From assembly GCF_016865525.2 (NCBI RefSeq), contig NZ_CP075169.1:992337-1056336 (forward strand): a DNA stretch of 64,000 nucleotides, given 5' to 3'. A program made the position numbers and the translations under genes. This DNA is from Sodalis ligni. GTDB taxonomy: Bacteria > Pseudomonadota > Gammaproteobacteria > Enterobacterales > Enterobacteriaceae. Position 1 is the stretch's first letter, and each line of letters opens with the position of its first letter. The notes below the pieces were generated by a model. The model saw nothing but the letters and a program-made list of their open reading frames with translations. It was not told where the DNA came from and did not search any database. Positions 1 to 7,642 of this stretch are shown here, one piece after another.

Positions 1-25
1 GCCGGCATGCTCATCCTGTTTATCC

Positions 26-39
26 TTATACCCGTATAA
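26..39. promoter_or_regulatory. palindrome upstream of hicAB, possible operator
   Basis: A perfect inverted repeat, TTATAC-CC-GTATAA, lies about 130 bases before the hicA start. HicB antitoxins carry a ribbon-helix-helix DNA-binding domain and usually repress their own operon by binding short AT-rich palindromes. The position suits such an operator, but there is no second copy and no binding evidence. Confidence 0.35.
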
Positions 40-170
40 AGTGACTGCTTTACCCCTATAAGATAAAGGCGAGAGCAATCTGTGTCTATACGTGCCAGTG
101 ACTTCATAAATTGACTTCACTAAAGCGAATCGCTATATTAATGTCAATCACTGAACTCATGGATGAGTTA

Positions 171-446
171 ATGCGACAGAAAATTACCGGCCTACGTAAG
201 AAGCAACGGACGGTGTTAAATCAAATTTTCAAAACGCCGGTACCCTCTGGCGTCAAATGGTCTGATATTGAGTCACTCGTTTGCGCATTAGGGGGTGAAA
301 TCAAGGAAGGCAGCGGGTCTCGGGTAAGGCTTTTACTTAATGGCTGTATTGCCCGGTTTCATCGTCCCCATCCGTCGCCTGAAGCTGACAAGGGGGCGTT
401 AGCCAACTTGAGGGAATGGCTGGAGAGCATAGGAGTCGAACCATGA
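171..446 (+). CDS. hicA: HicA-type toxin (mRNA interferase)
   Basis: Small basic protein of about 91 residues matching the longer HicA variety: a WSDIESL segment, a GSGSRVR strand and a FHRPHP motif carrying the histidine expected at the RNA-cleaving site, followed by a GALANLREWL helix. HicA toxins bind mRNA through a dsRBD-like fold and cut it, and HicB blocks them. I placed the start at the ATG with GGATGAG just upstream, which gives a family-like length; ATGs at 141 and 111 are alternatives. The stop codon overlaps the hicB start in ATGA, so the two are probably translationally coupled. Confidence 0.8.
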   Translation: MRQKITGLRKKQRTVLNQIFKTPVPSGVKWSDIESLVCALGGEIKEGSGSRVRLLLNGCIARFHRPHPSPEADKGALANLREWLESIGVEP

Positions 447-805
447 AAAAAGTATTGAAAACCCCTAATACCATGGTTGTTGCCGGACAGCCGGCCATTA
501 TCAGCTATGTTCCGGAAATTGGCATGTTCCGCGGTAAGTTTATCGGCCTATCGGGCTATTGTGACTTTGTTGCCGATAGCATCGACGGTTTGAAAAGCGA
601 AGGGGAGGTGTCGTTGCGTGAATACCTGGAAGATTGCCGGGAAAATCACATCGACCCTTACGAACGGGAAGAGAAAGTGAAAACCTTTACCCTCCGCTAC
701 CCTGAATCGTTCGGGGAGCAGTTGGCCGTTGCTGCCGCTGAACATCATGTCTCGGTGAATTCATTTATTGTTGAAACGTTAAATGAACGCCTTAAACACG
801 CCTGA
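443..805 (+). CDS. hicB: HicB-type antitoxin
   Basis: A 120-residue protein with two recognisable parts. The N-terminal half is the HicB pseudo-RNase H-like fold, seen as GQPAIISYVPEIGMFRGKF followed by a SIDGLKSEGEVSL segment. The C-terminal part, from about residue 75, is a ribbon-helix-helix DNA-binding domain (TFTLRYPESF, then two helices). It would neutralise the upstream HicA toxin and repress the operon. The start overlaps the hicA stop as ATGA; an upstream in-frame ATG at 416 lies inside hicA and is unlikely. Both genes look intact, so the module may be active. Confidence 0.85.
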   Translation: MKKVLKTPNTMVVAGQPAIISYVPEIGMFRGKFIGLSGYCDFVADSIDGLKSEGEVSLREYLEDCRENHIDPYEREEKVKTFTLRYPESFGEQLAVAAAEHHVSVNSFIVETLNERLKHA

Positions 806-970
806 ACCCCCGCCTTGGGAAGAAGCTGCTTGCGAAAAACAGGCAGGCTGTGCAAGCAATGTGACGTAGCTGAACGTTGAGTTTAGGGGATTTTTTGTGA
901 TATGCATCACACTATGGCATGTTATGCTGCTGGGGTTTGTCCGTGGCATAACAGAAACAGAGGTGTGAGC

Positions 971-1366
971 ATGATTACCGGATTGCGCATTGCAACCGTG
1001 CTGCAAATGATATTAAACATCGGGCTGGTCTGTCTGGGGATTATTCTTATCATTTTTGGGCAAGGAAACTTACCATCTGGGCGAGGTGCTGCTGCATACG
1101 GACGCGGAGTCGTCAACCTACCTGCTTATTGAAGGTATTGTTAATTATTTTTATATTTCGAATTTATCGCGCTGATTGTGAAATACTTCCAGTCCGGCTA
1201 TCACTTCCCGCTGCGCTATTTTGTGTATATCAGTATTACCGCAATTATTCGCCTGATTATCGTCGACCATAAAAATTCTCTGGATACGCTCTATTATTCG
1301 GCGGCAATCTTGATTCTGGTGTTCACCCTGTGGCTGGCAAACAGCAATCGCCTGAAGCGAGAATAG
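971..1366 (+). pseudogene. psiE: psiE, phosphate-starvation-inducible membrane protein, broken by two frameshifts
   Basis: The N-terminal frame starts at 971 behind an AGAGGTG ribosome site and reads the first PsiE membrane helix (ILNIGLVCLGIILIIF). It is lost after the T-run at 1053-1057. The next stretch reads GKETYHLGEVLLHTDAESS in another frame. A second change at the T-run 1148-1152 returns to the first frame, which reads [19 protein letters not shown] and ends in NSNRLKRE, the PsiE C-terminus. The pattern is a 2-base plus a 1-base loss in poly-T, so the net change is 3 bases. PsiE is a small inner-membrane protein of about 136 residues of unclear function. As read, the product stops at 1132. 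Confidence 0.85.
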
Positions 1367-1496
1367 AGTGCCCATGGGGCGGCGCGGTCATTTTTTGACG
1401 TCCGCGCTATTGATTTTCGCTTTTTTCTGGTAATGATATTCATGTCAATGAGTTGGATTGATATAAAAATTTTCGACCTTTATTGCGGAGCTATTA

Positions 1497-2063
1497 ATGT
1501 TAAACAGTATCGGCATTTTCTGCGGTTCCAGCGCGGGCCTTAACCCCGTATATCTTCAGGCGGCCAGAAATATCGGTGCTTTTTTTGCAAAAAATCATTT
1601 AAAAATTGTGTATGGCGGCGGGAAAGTAGGCCTTATGGGCGCCATCGCCGATGCGGCCATCCAACATGACGGCCAGGTGATAGGCGTTATGCCGCAGTCG
1701 CTGGTTGAAAAAGAGATTGCCCATACCGGTTTGACAAAACTCTATGTCGTGAAAGATATGCATGAACGAAAATATATGATGGCGAATCTTTCCGATGCCT
1801 TCCTGACCCTTCCCGGCGGCGCCGGCACGCTGGAAGAAATATTCGAACAATGGACGTGGGCGCAGCTGGGATTACATCAAAAGCCCTGTGCCTTTCTGAA
1901 CGTCAATGATTATTTTTCTCATTTGCTGTCCATGATACGGCGCATGGCCGATGAGGGTTTCCTGAAAACTGAATATCTGGATATGCTGATCGTGGAACAC
2001 CAACCGGATGTCATTTTGGAAAAATTCAGAAATTATCAGCCGCCGAAACATAAGTGGCAATAA
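1497..2063 (+). CDS. LOG family protein (TIGR00730), putative nucleotide 5'-monophosphate phosphoribohydrolase
   Basis: A 188-residue Rossmann-like protein with the full set of LOG-family signatures: IGIFCGSSAG at the N-terminus, VYGGGKVGLMGAIADAA near residue 40, a HERKYMM segment and the catalytic PGGAGTLEE motif around residue 102. Family members hydrolyse nucleoside monophosphates such as AMP, or cytokinin riboside monophosphates, to base and ribose 5-phosphate in the cytoplasm. The physiological substrate in enteric bacteria is not settled. The gene stands alone; an AT-rich promoter-like region and a GGAG ribosome site (about 1485) precede it. Confidence 0.85.
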   Translation: MLNSIGIFCGSSAGLNPVYLQAARNIGAFFAKNHLKIVYGGGKVGLMGAIADAAIQHDGQVIGVMPQSLVEKEIAHTGLTKLYVVKDMHERKYMMANLSDAFLTLPGGAGTLEEIFEQWTWAQLGLHQKPCAFLNVNDYFSHLLSMIRRMADEGFLKTEYLDMLIVEHQPDVILEKFRNYQPPKHKWQ

Positions 2064-2340
2064 ATCATATATTCATCAGCGCCGGGCGTTGCTCAACGTA
2101 CCGGCGCATCAATCCCCACAGCGGTGACATGAGTGTTCGCGCACATCAGTTAGACACCCACCATATTCAATGGCCGCCATTATAGCAACCCTGGGAGGCC
2201 AGGATATATCGCCTGCTGCGCCCTTAGTCCGGCGAGATCGCTTTTTTGTCCGCCCGTGCTGAAATGCCGGGCCGTAAGTAAACAGTAAGTCGTTGGGTTT
2301 TAAAGTCGTGCCGTCCTTTTTCAAACTCAAGAGCACGATT

Positions 2341-3153
2341 GTGACAAAATTTCTTAGCCATAGGTCCTGGTTGCCGTTATTGGCGGCGTCGGTTTTGCTG
2401 TACACGGGTGCGATTTGGGCGGAAGGTGTCAACGAGTCCGCCGGGGAGGATTTCGGCTTTACGCTGCTAAGCGATGCCCCGGATACCACCCAGTGGGGCC
2501 TGGGAGCTGGGCTGGGTTACCACCAATCGCCCTACAGCGGTTATGGTTCCGACTTTACACCGCTTCCTTTGGTCTATTTTGAGGACAAATGGGTGCGTGT
2601 CCTGGGGACCACCGTGGACGCAAAGGTCGGCAAATGGGGCGGCCTGCAGCTTACCCTGCGCGGCAGGTATGCCCTTGGAGACGGCTACAAGGGATCGGAC
2701 GCGCCGATACTCAACGACATGCAAAAACGCAAAGGCGCCTTCTGGTTCGGCCCGGCGGCGGCGTGGGATATGGGATTCGGCACGCTTTCCGCTGACTTCC
2801 TGACCGCGGGCAGCAAAGGGCAAAAGGCCGATATCGAATTCGGCAAGTCCTTTGCCTTTGGGGATTTTACCATCAAACCCTATTTGAGCGCCCAGTGGCT
2901 CAGCGATAAAAATGTCGATTATTATTATGGCGTGATGCCGTCGGAAGCTCGTCCCGGACGTAACCAGTACAATGGCAAATCCACCTACAATACGTCGGTG
3001 GGTACAAGCTTTGGCTATAGCTTAACGCCGAACCAGAGCATAAGCCTTGACGTCGGGGTCACCCGCCTGGGCGGCGGCATTACCGATAGCCCGCTGGTGG
3101 GCAAAACCTATATTCCCGAGGCGAAGTTCGGTTATCTTTATACATTCAGGTGA
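2341..3153 (+). CDS. MipA/OmpV family outer membrane protein
   Basis: A beta-barrel-type protein. From the GTG start the sequence opens with a signal peptide (WLPLLAASVLLYTGAIWA, cleavage expected before EG). It then shows alternating aromatic strands such as LPLVYFEDKWVRVLG and ends with terminal phenylalanine-arginine after FGYLYT, as in the MipA/OmpV family (MltA-interacting scaffold or porin-like proteins). A TTG start at 2293 is possible but would add a poor N-terminal extension. A response regulator begins 10 bases downstream and a sensor kinase follows, so the three probably form one operon sensing or remodelling the envelope. Confidence 0.8.
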   Translation: MTKFLSHRSWLPLLAASVLLYTGAIWAEGVNESAGEDFGFTLLSDAPDTTQWGLGAGLGYHQSPYSGYGSDFTPLPLVYFEDKWVRVLGTTVDAKVGKWGGLQLTLRGRYALGDGYKGSDAPILNDMQKRKGAFWFGPAAAWDMGFGTLSADFLTAGSKGQKADIEFGKSFAFGDFTIKPYLSAQWLSDKNVDYYYGVMPSEARPGRNQYNGKSTYNTSVGTSFGYSLTPNQSISLDVGVTRLGGGITDSPLVGKTYIPEAKFGYLYTFR

Positions 3154-3163
3154 GTAACGGCCT

Positions 3164-3841
3164 ATGTCACGAGTGGCGCTGATCGAGGATCAGCAGCGCC
3201 TGGCGCAGATGATCCGCCAGGCGTTATTGAGCGCGGGAGTGGAAACGGATATTTTCGCCAATCTTTCCGAAGCTGCCTATGGGATGAAGCAGGCGGAGTA
3301 TGCGGTACTGTTGGTGGATCGTGGATTACCGGACGGGGACGGGCTTAACTTTTTACGCAACCTGCGCGCCGGCGGCCAGATGACGCCGTGCTTGATGTTA
3401 ACCGCCAGAGATGCATTGCACGATCGGATCGAGGGCTTGGAGAGCGGGGCGGACGATTATGTAAGCAAGCCCTTTGAAATGAGCGAACTGGTGGCTCGGG
3501 TGCGTACGCTGATGCGACGGCCGGTTAAAATGACCGCGCTGGTGCAGCGTTTTGCCGATATCTCCGTGGACCCGCAGGAGCACGCGCTGCGCTGCGGCGC
3601 CCGAGTAACGATATTGGCGCCGGCGGAGCTGCAGATCATGTTGTCGCTGCTCGGCGCCGGAGGGCAGACCGTGCGCCATGCGGTATTGGAGCATGCGGCA
3701 TGGGGGCTGGCGGATGCGGTTACGCCCAATGCATTGGAGGTTACGGTCCATCGGCTGCGTAAAAAGCTGGCCGGCGTCGGCGCTACGGTACGCATCGCAA
3801 ATATCCGCGGCGTGGGTTTTTCCCTGCAGTCCGCCGCATAA
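3164..3841 (+). CDS. OmpR-family response regulator
   Basis: A 225-residue two-domain regulator. The receiver domain (about 1-118) has the acidic pair E8-D9, phospho-acceptor D52 in LLVDRGLPDGDG, T80 and K102. The C-terminal winged helix (about 130-225) has the recognition-helix region NALEVTVHRLRKKL and the wing IRGVGFSL. It would be phosphorylated by the kinase encoded 57 bases downstream and bind DNA as a dimer. It lies 10 bases after the mipA-like gene, which is a natural regulatory target. The closest characterised relatives are QseB/PmrA-type regulators, but I do not assign a specific name. Confidence 0.9.
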   Translation: MSRVALIEDQQRLAQMIRQALLSAGVETDIFANLSEAAYGMKQAEYAVLLVDRGLPDGDGLNFLRNLRAGGQMTPCLMLTARDALHDRIEGLESGADDYVSKPFEMSELVARVRTLMRRPVKMTALVQRFADISVDPQEHALRCGARVTILAPAELQIMLSLLGAGGQTVRHAVLEHAAWGLADAVTPNALEVTVHRLRKKLAGVGATVRIANIRGVGFSLQSAA

Positions 3842-3898
3842 GTCCTTCATCCCGCAACATGCCCGCCGCTGGGCGACAGCACAGGAAGGAAAGTCAGT

Positions 3899-5254
3899 AT
3901 GTTCAGGTATTGGATCAGCAGCCTGTCCGCCCGGCTATGGCTCATCAGCGTAGCCGCGCTGGCGCTGAGCCTGCCGATTATTACCGCTATTGTTCTGTAT
4001 GTTTTTAATCAGTTCCCGGAATTCATGTGGCAGCGGGATAAGGATATGAAGACGGCGCAGGAGGTGGCGGCTGGGCTTCGGTTTGACGATAGCGGCCGGC
4101 CGGCATCAATAGTATTCGATCAGCAAACGGCATGGCTGGTCAAGACCGCCGCCAGCGAAATCCTCTATCGCGTATGCGATGAGGCCGGTAATATTCTGCT
4201 GCAATCTCCCCAGGGCCGGCTCTTCGGCACGCTGGACAGCAAGAATCTGGCCAACGAGGCGACCCTGCGCGAAAAGGTGATGATAGACGGACGGCGGTTC
4301 GATCTGGTGACGTTAGGCATCGATCAACAGGGGACGCGATTCTATGTCCAGGTCGCCACCAGCGAGATTTTCAATAAAGCCATCATGAATCTGAAACTCA
4401 AGCCGATCCCGGAAATTTTCGGCTGGTCACTATTCATTACTATGATTTTATTCAGTCTGACCTTTCCCTTCACGGTGCGCCGGGTCATGCGTCCGGTAAG
4501 AGTCGCTTCGGGCGCCGCCGCGTCCATTACCCCGGCCAATTTGAAAACCCGGTTGTCCTATAACGACATTCCAAGCGAGATAAAGCCGCTGCTCCTGGCG
4601 TTTAACGATGCCTTGGCGCGGCTGGAAAACGGCTTCAAAGTGCAGCAGGAATTCCTGGCCTCGGCCGCCCATGAGCTGCAAACGCCCCTGACCCTGATTC
4701 GCGGCCAGATTGAGCTACAACCGGAAATCAAAGACAAGGAACTGCTGTTTTTTGAAATCGATCTGATGGCAAGGCACGTACGGCAACTTTTGCATCTGGC
4801 GGAAGTGAGCGAGTCGCAGAATTATCATTTTGCCGGCGTGGACACGGTGGATGTCGCTCAGGATGTGGTGGAGTACCTGGCCCGCAAGGCCGATAAGAAC
4901 CAGGTGAAACTGCAGGTGGACGCGCCGGACGCCCTGCCGTTGTTAACCGCTGACCGTAGCGCTTTGTTTATCCTGTTGAAAAATATCATTGAAAACGCCA
5001 TCAACGTTACGCCGCCCTATGGCGCCGTCAGCGTTGCCATCAGCGACAGTTCAATTCAGGTACAAGACAGCGGACCGGGCATTAAGGCCGAATATCTGCC
5101 TTTCCTGTTCGATCGGTTTTGGCGGGCTCCCGACGCCGTCCATGAAGGAGCCGGGCTGGGCCTGTCTATTTGCAAGGAGATCGCGGTGGCCCATCGCTGG
5201 CGGCTGTCGGTGACGCCTTCCGCGCCGGGAACCCGGTTTATTGTCTGGTTTTAA
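3899..5254 (+). CDS. membrane sensor histidine kinase
   Basis: A 451-residue kinase with two membrane helices (about residues 12-37 and 174-195) flanking a periplasmic sensor of about 135 residues, then a HAMP linker. The phospho-acceptor is H258 in AAHELQTPLT. The ATPase domain has the N box with N362 and N366, a G1 box DSGPG at 390-394 and a G2 box GAGLGLSI near 417. It pairs with the upstream response regulator. The signal sensed cannot be told from sequence; linkage to a MipA-like outer membrane protein suggests an envelope or cationic-compound cue. Confidence 0.9.
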   Translation: MFRYWISSLSARLWLISVAALALSLPIITAIVLYVFNQFPEFMWQRDKDMKTAQEVAAGLRFDDSGRPASIVFDQQTAWLVKTAASEILYRVCDEAGNILLQSPQGRLFGTLDSKNLANEATLREKVMIDGRRFDLVTLGIDQQGTRFYVQVATSEIFNKAIMNLKLKPIPEIFGWSLFITMILFSLTFPFTVRRVMRPVRVASGAAASITPANLKTRLSYNDIPSEIKPLLLAFNDALARLENGFKVQQEFLASAAHELQTPLTLIRGQIELQPEIKDKELLFFEIDLMARHVRQLLHLAEVSESQNYHFAGVDTVDVAQDVVEYLARKADKNQVKLQVDAPDALPLLTADRSALFILLKNIIENAINVTPPYGAVSVAISDSSIQVQDSGPGIKAEYLPFLFDRFWRAPDAVHEGAGLGLSICKEIAVAHRWRLSVTPSAPGTRFIVWF

Positions 5255-5268
5255 GCCGGTCCGGCAGC

Positions 5269-5859
5269 TTAAAGCAGAGGTACGGCAGCCAGCGCGCAGC
5301 GGGTGAGTTCCAGATCTTCCTCCGAAGGGCTCAGGCCGGGCAAATAAACAAAATTAACGTTACCAATGCCCAGGGCCGACCGCGCGTAATGCAGATATGG
5401 CGTCAAAAAATCGGGTTGTCTGGCGTTTTCGCCGGTGCACGGGCCTCCGGATCGGACCAGTACCAGGGTGGGGCGGTCTCTGAGCGTCCCCACCTTGCCC
5501 TGCGGCGTTGTCTTGAAGCTGCGGTCCTTGCGCAACACATAGTCTAACCAGAGCTTTAGCGCCGCGGGTACGGCAAAGTTGTGCATCGGCGTACTGATCA
5601 GCAAACCTTCGCTCCGCTCCAGTTCGTCGATAAGATGTTCTGAACAGGTAAATGCCTCATCATCGCGAAGCGACGAGGCCGTGATCCCTTGAGCATACCG
5701 CGCCGACAGCGGGGGGAGCGGGTCAAGCACAAGGCTACGCGTGACCACCCCGACATCGGGATGGCGGGATGTGATGTCGTCGATAACGCCACGGGCCAGC
5801 CGTGCGCCGAGGGAATGACCGGCGTGGGGACTGCATTCCAAATAAAGCAGCGTGCTCAT
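5269..5859 (-). CDS. FMN-dependent NADH-azoreductase-like flavoprotein
   Basis: A 196-residue flavodoxin-fold protein. It begins with a P-loop-like FMN-phosphate site (YLECSPHAGHSLG) and carries the AzoR-type flavin motif TPMHNFAVPAALKLWLDYVLR around residues 91-110. Such enzymes use NADH to reduce quinones or azo compounds by two electrons in the cytoplasm. It overlaps the upstream acetyltransferase by four bases (ATGA), so the two are co-translated. A role in quinone or electrophile stress is likely, but the substrate is unknown. Confidence 0.8.
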   Translation of the reverse strand: MSTLLYLECSPHAGHSLGARLARGVIDDITSRHPDVGVVTRSLVLDPLPPLSARYAQGITASSLRDDEAFTCSEHLIDELERSEGLLISTPMHNFAVPAALKLWLDYVLRKDRSFKTTPQGKVGTLRDRPTLVLVRSGGPCTGENARQPDFLTPYLHYARSALGIGNVNFVYLPGLSPSEEDLELTRCALAAVPLL

Positions 5860-6302
5860 GATTTATCCCCCTGTAGCGACAGGGTGAAATGCAGTCCTTT
5901 GGACAGCAGGCCCCGGCGGAAGTAAAAGCGCTGCGCCAGAGCATTTGCCAGGCCGGTATCCAGCACCAGATAGGCGCACTCCCGGCGCATCGCTTCCCGG
6001 CGTAACGCCGCCATCAGGTCGCGGCCCTGTCCTTGGCTGCGGACACGAGCGGTTGCCACCAGGTCGTCGACGTAAAGAAAGCGCCCGTACAGCAGGTTTT
6101 CCTGCAGGCGGTAGCCCGCCAAGGCAGTGATTTGTTCGTCTTGCCACGCCGCCAGCAGCCGATAGCCTTGGCCGGCCTGCCGCCCTACCTGCTCGGCGAA
6201 TGCCTGTGCGCCGGCAAGATGCGGCCTGAGTTCCCGCATAACGTCAAAGCAGGCAAGGCAATCCTGCTCGCTGTCGATATGGCTTATCCTGATGGGGGTC
6301 AT
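5856..6302 (-). CDS. GNAT family N-acetyltransferase
   Basis: A 148-residue protein with the GNAT fold: LLYGRFLYVDDLVATARVRSQ is the strand leading into the acetyl-CoA pyrophosphate loop (RSQGQGRDLM, a variant of R/Q-x-x-G-x-G/A). It is followed by LVLDTGLANALAQRFYFRRG, the usual motif B with the FYxxxGF-type end. The acceptor is unknown. It is the first gene of a two-gene leftward operon with the azoreductase-like gene, with which it shares an ATGA overlap. Confidence 0.8.
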   Translation of the reverse strand: MTPIRISHIDSEQDCLACFDVMRELRPHLAGAQAFAEQVGRQAGQGYRLLAAWQDEQITALAGYRLQENLLYGRFLYVDDLVATARVRSQGQGRDLMAALRREAMRRECAYLVLDTGLANALAQRFYFRRGLLSKGLHFTLSLQGDKS

Positions 6303-6605
6303 AGCCGGTTTCCTTGTCGTCTTGATTGTTGAGTCTTAACAGTAGACAAAGAATGCCCCAGCCAACAGGTGCAAGAATTAACAATGAAAATAGGCCATGA
6401 TCATGATTCCAATCTCTGCCCACGCTGCGCAGGCATGCGGCGCGGGGGCAGCAGGCGAGACTAAACCGAAATTGGCTATTTTTTGTATGAAATGAACGTT
6501 AAATCATGATATTCAAGCCAATAACCCGCTACTTTTTATCCCGCTTTGGGTTAGACTGCCAATGGCGGAATTTCCCCCGCCCATTTTGAATATTCAGGAT
6601 AAATA
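6303..6605. other. intergenic region between divergent acetyltransferase and yfaZ-like genes
   Basis: About 300 bases without a convincing reading frame. It must hold two divergent promoters. The stretch around 6470-6530 is AT-rich and suits a promoter for the outer membrane protein; AGGATAA at 6596-6602 is its ribosome site. I see no strong operator palindrome or terminator. Confidence 0.5.
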
Positions 6606-7151
6606 ATGAACAAGATTCTTGCTGCTGGCGCTGTCGCCAGCCTGATGTTTGCCGCCGCATCAGCCAGTGCCGCCAGCGTCACCGGTGAAGTGGGTGAACA
6701 TTATACTAACCTGGGTTTTGGTTTCGGTACCACCACGCCCGGCCTGGCATTAACCGGTAACTGGGCGCACAACGACGACAACGGCGATGTGGCCGGTTTA
6801 GGCCTGGGGTACAATATTCCTTTCGGCCCGTTTATGGCCACCGCCGGCGGCAAAGGCCTGTATATGGGGCCGAAAGACGGCGATGAAGGGTACGCCGTCG
6901 CGGTGGGCGGCGGGCTGCAGCTGCCGGTGGCCGGCCTGTTCAGTCTGTACGGCGATTATTATTATTCCCCAGAGTCGCTTTCCAGCAGTATCGGCAATTA
7001 CACCGAAGCCGGCGCCGGGGTGCGTTTGACGGCGATTCCGGTGGTGACGGTCAGCGTCGGCTATCGTTATATGGCGATAGACGGTAAAGACGGCGACCGC
7101 GACAACATTGTGGCCGACGGCCCTTATATCGGCGGAGCGTTCAACTTCTGA
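6606..7151 (+). CDS. YfaZ-like outer membrane protein
   Basis: A 181-residue barrel protein with a clear signal peptide (LAAGAVASLMFAAASASA, cleavage before ASV). The mature chain has repeated glycine-rich amphipathic strands (LGFGFGTTTPGLALTGNW, GLGLGYNIPFGPFM, YAVAVGGGLQLPVAG) and ends in phenylalanine after GAFN, the usual insertion signal for outer membrane barrels. This matches the YfaZ precursor family of unknown function. The gene is monocistronic and faces the convergent dinI-like gene. Confidence 0.75.
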   Translation: MNKILAAGAVASLMFAAASASAASVTGEVGEHYTNLGFGFGTTTPGLALTGNWAHNDDNGDVAGLGLGYNIPFGPFMATAGGKGLYMGPKDGDEGYAVAVGGGLQLPVAGLFSLYGDYYYSPESLSSSIGNYTEAGAGVRLTAIPVVTVSVGYRYMAIDGKDGDRDNIVADGPYIGGAFNF

Positions 7152-7255
7152 CGGCTGCGCCGGCGGCCACATCCGCAGGGTTCCCTTTGACCGGCTCGTT
7201 GCACGATCGGTGTTCGCGGGCCCTGCCGTTCCATAGAGGGCACGCGTCAGGCGTC

Positions 7256-7495
7256 TTACTCCACAATCATCCATTCATCGGCGTTTTCGAACATCTCTTC
7301 CACCAGGCGATTCAATACCGCCTTTTCCTGTTTATTGGCGTCGGTGTTGATGCCGTTGGCCTGCATGGCTTTTACCTTTACTTCGGCGGCAGGGAAAACG
7401 CGATGGACGCGTTTCGCCAGCTCCGCCTCGATTAACGCGCCGGCGTTTGGTAAACCGCTGACGTTGCGCTTGTCATAAATCAATTCTACCCGCAT
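7256..7495 (-). CDS. DinI-like protein, SOS-controlled
   Basis: A 79-residue protein of DinI family length. Its acidic C-terminal helix (LVEEMFENADEWMIVE) resembles the RecA-facing helix of DinI, and the middle contains RVFPAAEVKVKAM, matching the family strand. DinI-type proteins bind RecA filaments and modulate the SOS response. A GGGAGG ribosome site precedes the start, and a LexA-type box lies 22 bases upstream, which supports SOS control. It is probably a paralogue or plasmid/phage-style DinI-like protein rather than the canonical dinI. Confidence 0.8.
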   Translation of the reverse strand: MRVELIYDKRNVSGLPNAGALIEAELAKRVHRVFPAAEVKVKAMQANGINTDANKQEKAVLNRLVEEMFENADEWMIVE

Positions 7496-7516
7496 AAAAC
7501 CTCCCTTTTAGTGACA

Positions 7517-7532
7517 CTGGTTTTTTATACAG
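7517..7532. promoter_or_regulatory. LexA box of the dinI-like gene
   Basis: On the minus strand the site reads CTGTATAAAAAACCAG. It fits the LexA consensus CTGT-N8-ACAG with one mismatch and an AT-rich centre. It sits 22 bases before the dinI-like start codon, the usual position for repression by LexA. Confidence 0.75.
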
Positions 7533-7555
7533 ATTATTCCGGGCGGGATCAATGG

Positions 7556-7578
7556 AAATGGCGGATTTCCCGCCATTT
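7556..7578 (-). terminator. hairpin between hcr and the dinI-like gene
   Basis: A 9-bp perfect stem, AAATGGCGG and CCGCCATTT, encloses a 5-base loop. It lies about 65 bases downstream of the hcr stop in the leftward direction, so it could end the hcp-hcr transcript before the dinI promoter. There is no long T-run, so termination is only probable. Confidence 0.5.
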
Positions 7579-7642
7579 ATTTAGGCCGTAATCCGCTGGG
7601 TTCAGGTTTAGGCAAGCCTAGGCAAACGGGAGCCGCCCAAGG

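Noticed and set aside
902..1132. Short complete frame of 76 codons
   Set aside because: It is the truncated front of psiE; the C-terminal part after GQGN is out of frame and unlike PsiE.
2109..2489. Minus-strand frame of 126 codons overlapping the start of the mipA-like gene
   Set aside because: Low-complexity translation without family features and in conflict with the signal peptide region of the outer membrane protein.
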